Positions 12,422 to 24,181 are shown, counted from the stretch's first letter. The stretch is DNA of 34,988 nucleotides from Xylaria sp. FL1777 (GCA_022578965.1 MU400823.1:1-34988); one strand, 5' to 3'. Numbers and translations: made by a program. Notes: generated by a model from the sequence alone, not told the origin.

Positions 12422-12426
12422 TTTAA
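12422..12426. repeat. Target-site duplication (right), tttaa
   Basis: This is the second copy of the five-base target; see 4557-4561. Together they prove that the two parts of copy A were contiguous before the LTR element inserted. Confidence 0.85.
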
Positions 12427-13990
12427 TTTGTTATTTTTTAGCTTAGATTTACTAAAATAATACTATTAAAGCAAAGCTTATTTATTAACGCAAAAAGTAA
12501 TACTACTTAATTTTTTTTTTTTTTAACGCTTTTTAGTTTTATAAAAGCTAGCTATATTATATGTTATTTATTTTGTTTAACGTTTTTATGTTACTTTACT
12601 ATAATATATACTATAAATATTATATGCTTTAATTTTATATTATAATTGCTATAAACTTTTATAAACTGCTTTTTTAATAAATTATTTACTTATTTTTGCT
12701 AATTAATTTTATTACTTATAACTTTTTTTTTTTTATTTTAATATGCTAACTAAATAATTTTTTATTTGCTTATATTATTTGCTTTATTAAGCTTATTAAA
12801 AAGCTAGCAATATTTATATTGCTTAATAGTAATATATTATTAAAGCAGTTTATTATTATTAAATATATTAAATATATGCTTATTAACTAAGTATTATTTA
12901 CTTTTTTTAAGCAAACTTGCATTAGTAGTATTTTTTTTTAAGTATTATAGCTATAATATATTACTTAAAATTATTACATAGCTAATAAGTTAAAAAAGCT
13001 ATTATAAAAGCTTAGCTTAAAAAACGTAATATAAAAGTATAGCATGCTATAAGTGCTAAACAATATATTTAAATAACATATTTTTTAATTTATAAATTGT
13101 GCTTTAAAGCAGCTTTTCTTATTTTTTTTTAAGCATTAAAATTAACTAAAAATAACTTAGCAAAATATAACGCAAAGTATACTTAATATAAATAAGCAGT
13201 TTAAAATAACGTTACTAAAAAACTTTTAAAACATTGCTAATTATGCTATTATTTTTGCTAAACATTATAAAGTATAACTATTATATAATAAAACTTTTAA
13301 GCTTGCATTATAATTAATTGCTTATATATATAACTTAAAGTTTTTTAAAGCTTATAAGCTATATTTTAAAAAGCTTAAGCTTTTTTATTAAAAATAATGC
13401 AATATTTTATATAAAAGCTAGCTAAACTATATATAAAGTTACTTTTAACTTTTTAGTTTATTTAATGTTTATTGCATTTATTTTTAGGTTTTTGCTGCTT
13501 TAAGCAAAACTAAAATTAAAAGTTTTTAAATAAAAAAAATAGCACTATTTAATAATGCTAACTTTTTATTTTCTGCTTTTATATAATAACAAAAACTAAA
13601 AACAAAAACTTATAACTTTAGCAATTATAATACAAATAAATACTAAAGCTAGTTTATATATATAGCATTAATGCTTAATGCTTTAAATAATTATGCTAAT
13701 TAGTTAAGCAAAAGCTTTGCTTTTTAGTATTATAAGGTTTAAAAAGCTTAGCTTGCTATATTTATTAGCAAAAATATTATATGCTTATTTTTTAATAATT
13801 AGTTTAATTATTATTAAGCATATATTAGCTTTTATATTTTAGTTATGTTAAACTTTAAAAAAACTAAGTTTTTTTATGTTTAATTGTTTAAACATATTAT
13901 TATATAGTTAGATTTTTTTAGTTTTAAGTATAGCTACTTAAAGCTATTATGCTATAATATAATAAAAAAAAAGCTATTATATAATAATAT
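12427..13990 (-). mobile_element. Repeat unit copy A, right part (5' side, truncated)
   Basis: This aligns to copies B (about 16890-18453) and C (about 27100-28658) with transition differences, including the shared poly-T run before 'aacgctttttagtttt' and the block 'tttaggtttttgctgcttta'. It ends at 'attatataataatat' (13990). Copies B and C continue from that point into a shared tail of about 700 bp, which is missing here. Instead the left end of copy B follows at once. Copy A is therefore truncated at its presumed 5' side. Confidence 0.82.
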
Positions 13991-14436
13991 TTTTTTGTTT
14001 TTTAAGTTAAGGTTAGCAGTATATTTATATATTTAACTTAGTAAAAATTTCTATTAATTTTTTTATTAATAGCTTTTATGCTTAATTATTTGCTAGCTTT
14101 ACGTGCTTTTATTTTTGCAATTTGCTAGCTTAGCATAATAATACTTTTATATTGCTTTATTTAAAGCTAATTATTTTTTTTTTGCTGCTTAATATATTTA
14201 ATCTTTTACGTATTAATTTTTTTGCAATATTATAACTTTTTTAATGCATATTATGAAAATTTGTTTATAAATTTTATTGCTTGTTATTATTGCTTTTTTT
14301 TTTTTTTTTTTTTTTTTTGTTTTTATTATATTTATATTTTTGTTATAGCTTGTTTTTTTTTAAGTTATGTGCTATTATTAAACTTATTTTTTAGTGCTTA
14401 TTTAGTGCTTATTTAGCGCTTTTTTAGCTTTTTTTT

Positions 14437-14524
14437 AGCGCTTTTATTTGTTATATTGCTATTTTTGCTTGCTTTTTTTTAGCGCTTTTATTTGTTATGT
14501 TATTATTTTTGCTTGCTTTACTGT
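14437..14524. repeat. 44-bp tandem duplication in copy B
   Basis: The block starting agcgcttttatttgttat at 14437 repeats at 14481. It is present twice here and in copy C (24624 and 24668) but once in copy A (2154). Forty-four is not a multiple of three, so in the Lys/Gln-rich minus-strand frame the second copy is read in another phase. Confidence 0.8.
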
Positions 14525-15436
14525 TTTTTTTGTAGCTTAATTATTATGCTTTTATTAGCTATTAAACATAATTAGCAAAAATGCAAAAAAGCTTAAGTAT
14601 AACAAATTATTAAACTAAAACAAAAAGCTGTTTAATTTTTTAGTTAATTTTGTATTTTTTTTTTTAACCCGTTTTTTAATAGAAATATTTTAGCACTTAT
14701 ATACTTTTATGCTTTTATTTTACTGCTTTTAACTTTTAATTTGCTTTTGTACTATTGTTATTTTATTTGCAGCTAATTTTGCTTATTTTTTTTTTTTTTT
14801 TTACGAACGTTTTGTTTTTAATTATTTAATTTTTTTTTATTTATTTTTAAGTACTATTGCTACTTTTTATTTCTTTGTTTAAGCAATTTTTAGAACTGCT
14901 ATATATAAATAGTTTTGCTTTTTTAAATTTAAACAATAGTAATATTATAGATTTTAAACTGCTTAAACTAGAACTTTTTTTTTTTTTTTATTTTTTTTGC
15001 TTGTTTTTAATTCTAAAGTTTTTTTAGTTTTAATAACTTAAGCTTTTTTAATAGCAACAAAAGTAATAGTACTATTTTAAACGCTTTAAAACTAGTTATT
15101 TTTTTTTTTTTTAATTTTTTTTTTGTTTTTTATGCTTTATATTTTAAATAAGCTTGTTGCTTTATTGCTTAATTTTTTTTTTACTTTATTATAGCAAAAT
15201 TTCTTTATTTTTATTACTAGTAAAGCTTTTATTTTTAGTAAGCATTATTTTTTTGCTTTTGTTTTTTTTTTTTTATTACTAGTTTATTATAATTAGCTTA
15301 GCTAGCAGTTTTTTTTTTTATTTAACAATGTGCATTATTGCATATAGGAATAAATTTTGCACTTTTATTTTTATTAATGCAACTATAGTATGCTTTATTT
15401 TCTGTTTTTTTTGTTTTTTTTTATTTTTGTTTATAT
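14474..15436 (-). pseudogene. Decayed Lys/Gln-rich ORF in repeat copy B
   Basis: Placed by alignment to the frame at 24661-25620 in copy C, with the same length. It is more heavily converted: long T runs on the plus strand (for example 15101-15123) turn the peptide into Lys/Asn/Ile. The upstream edge lies about 28 bases from the H2 palindrome, as in the other copies. Product unrecognised. Confidence 0.4.
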
Positions 15437-15463
15437 TGTTAGCTTGTTTATATTTTTAGAACA

Positions 15464-15543
15464 GCTTTTAAAAAATAAAATATTTTAAGACTTAAAGTCT
15501 TTAAAAAAACTTTAAGTTTTAAAATATTTTGTTTTTTAAAAGC
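15464..15543. repeat. 80-bp palindrome (H2) in copy B
   Basis: It corresponds to H1 of copy A with the same length, loop position and arm sequence (gcttttaaaaaataaaatat in the left arm). A few C/T and G/A changes differ between arms, as expected when arms decay independently. It is clearly the same version as in copy A and unlike that of copy C. Confidence 0.82.
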
Positions 15544-18453
15544 TTTTCCTTTTTTGTTCTTTTTAGTTTTAAAGTAATTAGTTTTTTATAAGCTATTTTT
15601 TTTCTTTTTATAGTTTTTATTTTTATTTTTAGATTTATAATACTAATTTCTTTTTATAAATAAAGTAATAAATATAGCTAGTTATATATTAAAATATATA
15701 ACTAATTATTTTATATAAAGCTTTTTAGCTTTTTATATTAATTTTTTAAAACAAAATAATTTTATTAATTTTTTTTTTTTTGTGCTAAGCTAAAAGCGCT
15801 ATAAATTCTTTTTTAGCATACTTTTTTTAATGCTAATAAGCTTACGCTTTTTTTTTTGTTTACTAAAGCTTTTTGTTATAATATTTACTAACAAATGTAT
15901 ATTATTTATTAATATAATATTAATAGTTATATTATTTAGCTTTGTTTTTTTGCTACATTTTTTTTAGCAATATTAAATTTAAGTTATTTATTTGTTTTTT
16001 AATCTACTTTTTTTTAAAATTTATACTGCATTTTTAACTTAGTAAAACTTTATAAAACTTAAAATTTGCAGCTTAGCTTTTTTAAATATAGTTTTAATAA
16101 TACTGTTTATTTTGTTTTTTTTTACTTTTTTTTAATTTTTAAACATTAAACTACTTATTTGCTATTTAAAATATAAAAACAGTTTGTAAAAAACTATATA
16201 TTACTTGCTTTATATGCTTTTTGTTTACTTATAATTATTATTTAGTATTTTATTAGTTTTGCTTAAGCTAAAGCAAAAGCAAGCATTTAGCAAGCTTTAA
16301 TAAAAAGCTTTAGCTTTTTTTAGTATATTTAATTATAATATGCTATTTTATATAAATATATAGAACTATTTTAAAACTATTTTAAAACTTTATATAATTA
16401 GCATTTGTTTGGCTATTTTGCTAGCTTTATTTTTTTTTTATAAAAATATAATATTAAAAATATAACTATAAGCTATTTAGCAAAAAGTGCTTTATAGAAA
16501 TTTTATATAAATTATTTTTTAATAGCAAATTAGCAGCATTTTTATTTTAATGCTATATAAATTAACTTTGCTTTTTAAAATATGCTTTATATTATTAAAC
16601 TTTTTTATTTAACTAATAATATAATACTTTTATATATTTTGCTTTATAAGTTAGCATGTTTAGCTAAAAAGGTATATAATAGCAATAGCTTATTTTAAAA
16701 ATATTATTAAATTTTTTATTTATAATATTTGTTTTAAAATATAAAAAAGCTAAAAATAATAAAAATTACGCTAGCTAGCCTTTAAGTTAAAAAAGTAGCT
16801 TTATGCTAAATTAAGTTATATAATTTTTATAAGCAATATATATAAACATTTATAAAAAAATTTTATTTTTTTAATTTATTATAGTTTAACTTGTTATTTT
16901 TTAGCTTAAACTTATTAAAACAATACTATTAAAGCAAAGCTTACTTATTAACGCAAAAAGCAGTGCTACTTAATTTTTTTTTTTTTTTTAACGCTTTTTA
17001 GTTTTATGAAAACTAGCTATCTTATATGTTATTTATTTTATTTAACGCTTTTATATTGCTTTACTATAATATATACTATAAATATTATATGTTTTAGTTT
17101 TATATTATAATTACTATAAACTTTTATAAACTGCTTTTTTAGCAAACTATTTGCTTGTTTTTACTAACTAATTTTATTACTTATAACTTTTTTTTTTTTG
17201 TTTTAATATATTAGCTAAATGATTTTTTGCTTGCTTGTGCTATTTGTTTTATTAAGCTTATTAAAAAGCTAATAATATTTGCATTGCTTAATAGTAATGC
17301 ATTACTAAAGCAGTTTACTGCTATTAAGTATATTAAATATATGTTTATTAATTAAATATTGCTTATTTTTTTTAAGCAAACTTGCATTAGCAATATTTTT
17401 TTTTAAGTATTATAGCTATAATATATTATTTAAAATTATTATATAGCTAATAAGTTAAAAAAGCTGTTATAAAAGCTTAGCTTAAAGAATGTAGTACAAA
17501 AGTATAGTATACTATAAGTGCTAAATAACATATTTAAATAGCATATTTTTTAATTTATAAATTATGTTTTAAAGCAGCTTTTTTTATTTTTTTTTAAGCA
17601 TTAAAATTAATTAAAAATAACTTAGTAAAATATAACGCAAAGTATACTTAATATAAATAAGCAGTTTAAAATAACGCTATTAAAAAACTTTTAAAATATT
17701 GCTAATTATACTATTATTTCTATTAAATATTATAAAGCATAGCTATTACGCAGTAAAATTTTTAAGTTTACATTATAATTAATTATTTATATATATAACT
17801 TAAAGTTTTTTAAAGCTTACAAGCTATATTTTAAAAAGCTTAAGCTTTTTTATTAAAAATAATGCAATATTTTGTATAAAAGCTAGCTAAACTATATATA
17901 AAGCTATTTTTAACTTTTTAGCTTATTTAACGTTTATTGTATTTATTTTTAGGTTTTTGCTGCTTTAAGCAAAACTAAAGTTAAAAGCTTTTAAATAAAA
18001 AAAATAGCGCTATTTAATAATGCTAACTTTTTACTTTTTGTTTTTATATAATAGTAAAAACTAAAAACAAAAACTTATAACTTTAGCAATTATAATATAA
18101 ATAAATGCTAAAGCTAGTTTATATATATAGCATTAATACTTAGTGCTTTAAATAATTATATTAGTTAGTTAAGCAAAAGTTTTGCTTTTTAATATTACAA
18201 GGTTTAAAAAGCTTAATTTATTATATTTATTAGCAAAAACATTATATGTTTATTTTTTAATAACTAGTTTAATTATTGTTAAATATATGTTAGCTTTTAT
18301 ATTTTAATTACGTTAAACTTTAAAAAAACTAAGTTTTTTTATGTTTAATTGTTTAAGCGTATTATTATATAGTTAGATTTTTTTAGTTTTAAGTATAGCT
18401 ATTTAAAGCTATTGCGCTATAATATAATAAAAAAAAAGCTATTATATAATAAT

Positions 18454-19150
18454 ATAAGTTATTTATTTAAAAAAGCTTTAATAGTTATTATATTAATATA
18501 TTTGTTATTATTGTTTAATTAAGTTTATAATGCTGCTATATAAGCATGCTATAATATATATTAATATGTTATAATATTTACGTAATAAAAACGTAATGCT
18601 TTTTACTTTAGCTTTAATGTTATGTTTTAATATTTATTTAATTATTGTAGCAAAAGTTCTTTACATATGTTTTTTAAACAGCTTTTTTATATATTTACTA
18701 AGCAATTTATTATGTTTTTTTAACTACGTGTATTCTGCTTTAGTACATTTTTTAATGCTGCAAAATTGCTATTTTTTTTTGTTAACTTATTAGTATAGCT
18801 TAAACTAAAAAACTTAAAAGCTAATAGCTTAGTATTAACATTTAAATTGTTATACTAAATAAGCATGTTAGCAAAGAAAATCTTTATAAAATATGTAGCA
18901 TTATATAAAAAGCTAAACATAAAGTTAGCTATATAACATAAGCTAGCAAAAAAGCTAACTAATAGTAGTAAAACTAGCGAAAAAAAAAACAAAATAAACG
19001 TTATAAATAATATAAAGCTAAAAATAAACAATAGTTATAATTTTAGTAATTATAAGTAGCTATAATAAAACTTAAAACTAAAGCAAAACTAATAAGGGCT
19101 ATTAGAAATAAAATATTTAAAACTATATAGTAATTGTATTTTAGCTTATT
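18454..19150 (-). mobile_element. Tail (5' side) of repeat copy B
   Basis: It aligns to 28659-29360 beside copy C, beginning aagttatttatttaaaaaag. Homology fades near 'agggctattagaaataaaatatttaaaactatatag' (about 19097-19150). Across 18596-18793 against 28801-28998 all differences seen are transitions in both directions, and about half change the peptide, so nothing suggests selection on the open plus-strand frame there. Confidence 0.75.
18591..18992 (-). pseudogene. Decayed ORF in tail of copy B
   Basis: This is the counterpart of 28796-29197 (offset 10205). The minus phase that is open for 90 codons in the copy C tail is broken here by further transitions. The overlapping 65-codon plus-strand frame at 18596-18793 is a very hydrophobic Leu/Phe/Tyr/Cys peptide and is best explained as the antisense shadow of this T-rich strand. 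Confidence 0.4.
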
Positions 19151-19840
19151 TTTTAGTATATAAAAACTAATATAAAATAATATTGTTTTTAAAAAAGATT
19201 TAGCATGCTAAAAAAATAACTTAAAATAATTTAAATTATTATTACTTTAGTAATATTTGTTTTTTTAAAAACTTATGTAGTATTGCTTTAAGTAGCTTAT
19301 ATAGCATTATTATTAATTATTAGTTTTTTATATAGTATTGCTTTTTTTTTTAAGTTTTTTGTAGTGTTGTTTATTTTTTATTTAAAAGGTTTGCGTTATA
19401 TTATTGTTTATAAAACATAACTTATATAGTATTAAATTCTTTATATAAAGTTTAATTTTATTTATGTTATATTAAAAACTATAGCAATAAAATCTATTAG
19501 TTATAAAGGTAATATAGCGTATATATATAGCTAAAAGTATATATAGCTTTTTTATTTATTATAATTTTTATAATATATAATAAATATACTATTGCTTTTT
19601 ATACTTATTTTAAACGTAATATTTTTTTATTTTAACTATTTTATTACGCTTAGTTTTATAGAAGTTTACTAGTATATTTTTTAAAAAAAATACAAATATT
19701 TAAAAAAACAATTATAGTTTATGTAAGTACATTTAGTATATAATTTTATTAAGCTAATATTTATTTTTATATAATATTTTGCTGTTTTTTAGGTTTGCTT
19801 AAAAATAAAAAGCTTAAAGTTAATAATATTATTTTTTTTA
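19151..19840. other. Decayed intergenic sequence, nothing recognised
   Basis: Stops occur in all frames. There are long T runs near 19330-19350 and scattered agct palindromes. No repeat partner elsewhere in the window was seen. Confidence 0.4.
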
Positions 19841-20368
19841 ATGTTTGCTTAGCGCATGTTTAGGCCTTTACTTTTTTAAACAAAAAAAGTAGGCCTAAAG
19901 GCTTAAAAAAACAAAGCTTTAGCAAAAAAAGCGTTAGTTTGCATATTGTTTATATTGCTAGCTATAATGTTCTGCCTTTTTTTAGTAGCTAAAAAAAATG
20001 CAAAAATGTATTGCTTATTATAATAAAAGTATTAAGCTTAGCTTTACAAAAAAAATATTTTAAGCGCTACAATAATTAATATAGCTTTTAAAAGCAGTAA
20101 GCTTTTCTTTATAAATTTATACTTAATAAAAGGTTTTTGCTTTTTTATATAAAATATAGCTATTTTGTTTTTATTAGTACGTTATATATTATGTTTACTT
20201 TTATTAATATATTAAAAATGCTATAATTTTTTTTATTAAATTATTAGCTATTATTATTATTTAGCTATAATTGCTTTTATTATATATTATAACTATTTTT
20301 ATTAGTATATTAGTAGCTATTGCTATATTAACTATGCTATTTTTTTATATATTTATAAAATGCTTAGC
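19841..20368 (-). pseudogene. Decayed ORF, unknown function
   Basis: On the minus strand one phase runs for 176 codons with TAA/TAG only. It reads AKHFINI, then NSIVNIAIATNILIKIVIIY, and later IIIIANNLIKKIIAFLIY. Further on are YILYKKAKTFY and KLTAFKSYINYCSA, then FFVKLSLILLL near the end. The mix of charged, aromatic and Cys residues is far less monotonous than random AT-rich sequence, so I take it as real coding ancestry. I do not recognise the family. A GGCCT palindrome (19859-19903) lies in the last 25 codons. Upstream the phase may extend a few codons beyond 20368. Confidence 0.45.
19859..19903. repeat. Palindrome with aggcct stems (H8)
   Basis: tttaggcctttacttttttt (approximately) pairs with aaaaaaagtaggcctaaa with a one-base offset and a loop of about four bases. 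The stem contains two aggcct/ggcc blocks, unusually GC-rich for this window. It lies close to the 3' end of the minus-strand decayed ORF. Confidence 0.75.
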
Positions 20369-21289
20369 ATATATAATTAGTAAAATATATAATTTTTTGC
20401 TTTATATTTTTTATATTATTTATTGATTTTTTTTATTAAAGTTTTTTTTTTTTAACTTTATTAAGCTTTTATTTTATTACGTAATTTTTATTTATATTAT
20501 ATATATTATAAGTATAAAAACCTTATTAAAAAAATCTTAAAACAAAGCAAAAAGTTATTATATAAAATAAATTACTATATTTAAAAACTTTATATATACT
20601 TTTTTGCAAAAAAAGCTAATTGCTATTTTTTATTGCTTTTAAAATACAAAAAATCTTATAAATAAACAAAAAAAGCTTTTAAACTAGCATAAAATAGCAT
20701 AATATTAATATAAAGCAATATAAAAGCATTAAAAAGCATATAAAATTATTTTGCTTTACTTTTGTTAGCTTATTAGTTTTATTGCTATTGCTTTTGTTTA
20801 TATGTTAGTTATTAGTTTTTTAGAATTTTATAATGTTTTTTTATTAAGCATTAAACTTAGCTTTTTAAAATAGTAGTAAAGTAATTAAGTTAAATATAGC
20901 ATAATTACTTTAGTTAATATATTAGTTTTATTACTATAGCTTATATTATAAAGCTAATTTTTAAGTAAAACTATTATTGCATTAAACTTAAAAGCAAAAG
21001 CATTTTTTATTTTAAAATTTAAAACTAAAAAAATTGCTTAGTTTTTGTTTAGTTTTTTATAATAGCTTAAAAAAGATTTTTAATTTATAAAAGCAAAATA
21101 GCTTTTTTTTTTAATACATAAAATTATTTTTAATAGTTTTTGTTTTACGTAATATAATTTTAGTGTTTTATAGCATAATATGTATAAAAATAGCAAAAAG
21201 TATTTAGTAGGTTTACTATAGTTTAAAACGCAAAAATTTTTAGTTTTAAAAATAAAACAAAAAAAATTCCTTAAGTATTTTTTATTTTT
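20369..21289. other. Decayed sequence, no feature beyond a chance ORF
   Basis: It holds A/T-rich sequence with a 76-codon minus-strand open phase at 21080-21310 that is Lys/Phe/Tyr/Leu-only and runs into the tandem array. I regard that phase as chance. No RNA gene or mobile-element end was recognised. Confidence 0.4.
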
Positions 21290-21640
21290 TAGTAATAATT
21301 TAAAATGCAAAAATATTTGCTTTTAAAATACAACTTAAAAATATAGTAATTTTTGCTTTTTAACTAAAACTTTAGTTTTTAATAACTTTTTAATAGTAGC
21401 TTAAAATCTTAATTTTAAAATTAAAACTAAAAAAATTGCTTAAGTTTTATTAACTTTTTAGTAATAGCTTAAAATTTTAGCTTTAAAACTAAAATTTTAG
21501 TTTTTTTTAACTTTTTAGTAGCAGTTTATAATTTTAGCTTTAAAATATAAACTAAAAAAATTGCTTAGTTTTTTTTAACTTTTTTTTAGTAGCTTAAAAT
21601 GCAAAAATCTTTACTTTTAAAAACAAAACTATAAAAAGCT
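21290..21640. repeat. Degenerate tandem array, about 60-65-bp unit
   Basis: The block 'ttttagtagcttaaaat' followed by 'ttagctttaaaactaaaa' and 'attgcttagttttttttaac' recurs about five times with variable length (near 21290, 21395, 21460, 21525 and 21590). Units differ by transitions and by poly-T length. A weaker related block is at about 21025-21065. It is non-coding as far as can be seen. Confidence 0.65.
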
Positions 21641-21649
21641 TTAGTAATT

Positions 21650-22410
21650 AATATATTATTTATTTTAAAACAAATAAAGCTTATTATTAAGTATATTTTA
21701 TTTTATTTAAGTTGCTTTTTAAAAGAATTATTAAGTAGAAATTTTGCTGTTTTATTATTTATTGCACTAGTAATTAAAGCTACTATTTAAAAGCTAATAT
21801 AAAACTTTATATAATTATTTATTATAATTAATTAAGCTATATTTAAGTTTTAAATACTTTTTGCTGTTTTATTATTTATAGCGCTAATAATTAAAACTAT
21901 TATTTAAAAGCTAATGCTTTTTTGTTTTAAAACAAATAAAGCTTATTGCTAAATATGTTTTATTTTATTTAAGTTACTTTTTAAAAAAATTATTAAGTAA
22001 AAATTTTGTTGTTTTATTATTTATTGCACTTATAATTAAAGCTACTATTTAAAAGCTAGTGCTTTTTTATTTTAAAACAAATAAAGCTTACTACTAAATA
22101 TGTTTTATTTTATTTAGGTTACTTTTTAAAAAAATTGCTAAGTAGGAATTTTGCTGTTTTATTATTTATAGCTTTAATAATTAAAGCTATTTTTAAAAAG
22201 CTAATGCAAAACTTTTTATAATTATTTATTATAGCTAATTAAGCTATAGCTAATTAAGCTACATTAAAGTTTTATATTTTTTTGCTGTTTTATTATTTAT
22301 AGCACTAATAATTAAAGCTATTATTTAAAAGCTAATATAAAACTTTATATAGTTGTTTATTATAGCTAATTAAGCTATAGCTAATTAAGCTATATTTAAG
22401 TTTTAAACAT
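21650..22410. repeat. Modular satellite: one core, two alternating spacers
   Basis: A core of about 57 bp (tttgctgttttattatttat ... ctatttaaaagctaatg) occurs five times, at about 21743, 21860, 22005, 22150 and 22281. Between cores lies one of two spacers. Spacer a contains aactttatataattatttat and attaagctatatttaagttt. Spacer b contains ttaaaacaaataaagcttat, tgttttattttattta and aaaattattaagtaaaaat. The order is b-core-a-core-b-core-b-core-a-core-a. Two a spacers also carry a doubled tagctaattaagcta. Unit spacing is therefore 117-145 bp. No coding phase. Confidence 0.75.
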
Positions 22411-22819
22411 TTAGCTTTTATATATAATAAATTAGCATTATACTATATAAAACTGCTTAAAAAATAAGCTACTTACTAGTTATTTGTTTTTTTAGCATTT
22501 TTTATAAAGCTAAACAAAAGATTTAATAAAAACAGAAAGTTTTTATATATATTAAGTTAGCTATTATAGCACTAGTAAAAAAAATGTTTGCTTTTTTATA
22601 TAAAAGAAAAAATGTTACTAAGCAGTTAATTTTTTATAAAAATAATTATTGTTGTTATAAAATTTTAGCAAAAAAAGTATTAACACTTAAAAAAAGTTAA
22701 AAGCGTAAGTTTTAGTAAATTTCTTTTTAAGTAAAAAAAGCTGCAATATTAGCTTTATTATTATTACTTTTAATTGTGTTTTAAAATTTGTGTAAAAGTT
22801 AAAATTATAGGAACTATAT
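22411..22819. other. Decayed sequence between satellite and purine tract
   Basis: No feature recognised. G and C are somewhat more frequent than in the flanks, and some GA dinucleotides remain (for example 22605-22615). There is no reading frame longer than about 30 codons. Confidence 0.35.
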
Positions 22820-23045
22820 TAAAATAAACAAAAAATATAATAAAAAAAAAAAAAAAAAAGAAAATAAAAGAAAAAAGAAATAAAAAATTAAAATACTTAA
22901 AGATAAAAAAAAATAAAAAATATAATAAGTAAATAAATTAATAAAAGAGATAATAAATAAAAAAAATATAAAATAAAAAAAATATATAAAATAAAAAAAA
23001 TATATAAAATAAAAAAGATATAAAATAAAGAAAGAATAAAAATTT
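22820..23045 (+). repeat. Purine tract with 17-19-bp tandem units
   Basis: The plus strand is nearly all A, with T and some G, and almost no C. Nearly every G is in a GA context (aaaagaaaa, aaagata, aagagataa), the reverse of the rest of the window where GA is scarce. From about 22960 to 23030 a unit like ataaaaaaaatatataaa repeats about four times. This looks like simple-sequence expansion that never went through the mutational process affecting its surroundings. Confidence 0.7.
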
Positions 23046-24181
23046 AATTATATTAAAAGAACTTTTTATATAAAATATTGCTATAAAATGTTTTTTTAAA
23101 CGTAATTAAAGTATAAAAAAAGCTTTTAAATAAAACTATAACATATAAAACGTAATAATAGAAACTTTTTTTGTAATTTTTTTATACTTGCAAAATTTTT
23201 TATAAAAGCAAGCATAAATATAAAAAGTTAATTTATATTTATTTTTAAAAGAAAAAATAATTGCTTTTTTATATTACTTATAATAATAAATTTATTAGTA
23301 TATTTAAGTAAGCATGTAATTTTTAATATATATAGCACTTTTAGTAATTTATGTATATAAATAGTAAAATATTTTTAGTTTTTTTTTTTTTTTTGCTTTT
23401 AAACTTGTTATAGTTATAGCATAATTATGCTTTGTTTTTTTATTTTATTTTATTTTTGTTTATTTTTTTCTTTTTTTTTTTTAGTGTATATTTTTTTGTT
23501 ATTTTTTTTTTACTATTTTGTTTCTTGTGTTTTTTTAATGCACTAAAACTATAAAATATATATGCTTTAATCATAAATTTTAAAGCAAAAAAGTTTACAA
23601 AATAATTACTATTTTTATATTTTTGCTTTTTTTTTGCATAAAAAAAGTTTTAATATTATATTATAGCGTTAATTTTAAATTGTTTTATTATTTAATTAAC
23701 TAAAAATTATAATAAAGAAATTTAGCTTTTTTTTGATTTATATACAACTAATAACGTTTATAATAAGCATACATTTTGCTTTTTATTTGCATTATACTTT
23801 TTTATTAATGCTAGCAAAAAACATAGTTATAAATTATAACTACATATATATATTTGTTTTTTAACGCATTTTTATATATATATGCTATTTTTATTTAAGA
23901 GCTTTTTTTTTTAATAAAACTATATGCTATAAGCTGTTTTATAAGCTTAATTGTTTTTTTTTTTTTTTTAATTATATATTTAAATAGTAAAACAAAGCTA
24001 ATTTTTTTTTAGCTATAGCAATAAACTAAACTTTTTTTTACTTTTTTTTTACTTAAAAGCTTTTAAGCTATAGCATGTTTTATATTTAATTGTTTTTTGT
24101 TGCTTTTTTAGGGTTTTTTTTTTGTTTTATGTATTAAATTTAACTAAAAAAAAAAAAACATGTTTTATATCCGTAATTTTT
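23046..24181. other. T-rich decayed sequence left of copy C
   Basis: Long T runs occur (for example 23380-23395, 23465-23485 and 23950-23970), with a run of 13 A before acatgttttatatccgtaat at the edge of copy C. It is not homologous to the sequence left of copy A or copy B, so the repeat's left end is set by where the three copies stop matching (24175-24185). No gene recognised. Confidence 0.4.

Larger units (their letters stand above)
13991..18453 (-). mobile_element. Repeat unit copy B (4.46 kb)
   Basis: This is an uninterrupted copy of the unit, colinear with copy C over its whole length. Its left edge (ttttttgttttttaagttaagg) joins directly to the truncated end of copy A. It carries the H2 palindrome (15464-15543) and the 44-bp duplication (14437-14524). 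It is more mutated than copy C: TpC sites of C are TpT here in nearly every case checked in 24182-24480 against 13999-14300. It continues into a tail at 18454. Class unknown. Confidence 0.85.

Noticed and set aside
14222..14416. 64-codon plus-strand ORF, Phe/Tyr/Leu-rich, with a run of eight Phe
   Set aside because: It comes from a poly-T run on the antisense side of the repeat unit. The corresponding positions in copies A and C are not open in the same way.
18596..18793. 65-codon plus-strand ORF, also at 28801-28998, nearly identical in two places
   Set aside because: Conservation is explained by the repeat tail. The differences are all transitions and about half change residues, and the mixed, charged coding signal is on the minus strand, so the hydrophobic plus-strand peptide is a shadow.
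21080..21310. 76-codon minus-strand ORF
   Set aside because: It is composed of Lys, Phe, Leu, Tyr and Asn only, as expected by chance at this base composition, and it runs into a degenerate tandem array.
21650..22410. CRISPR array
   Set aside because: The repeats are too long, spacers fall into two recurring types rather than being unique, and there are no adjacent cas-like genes.
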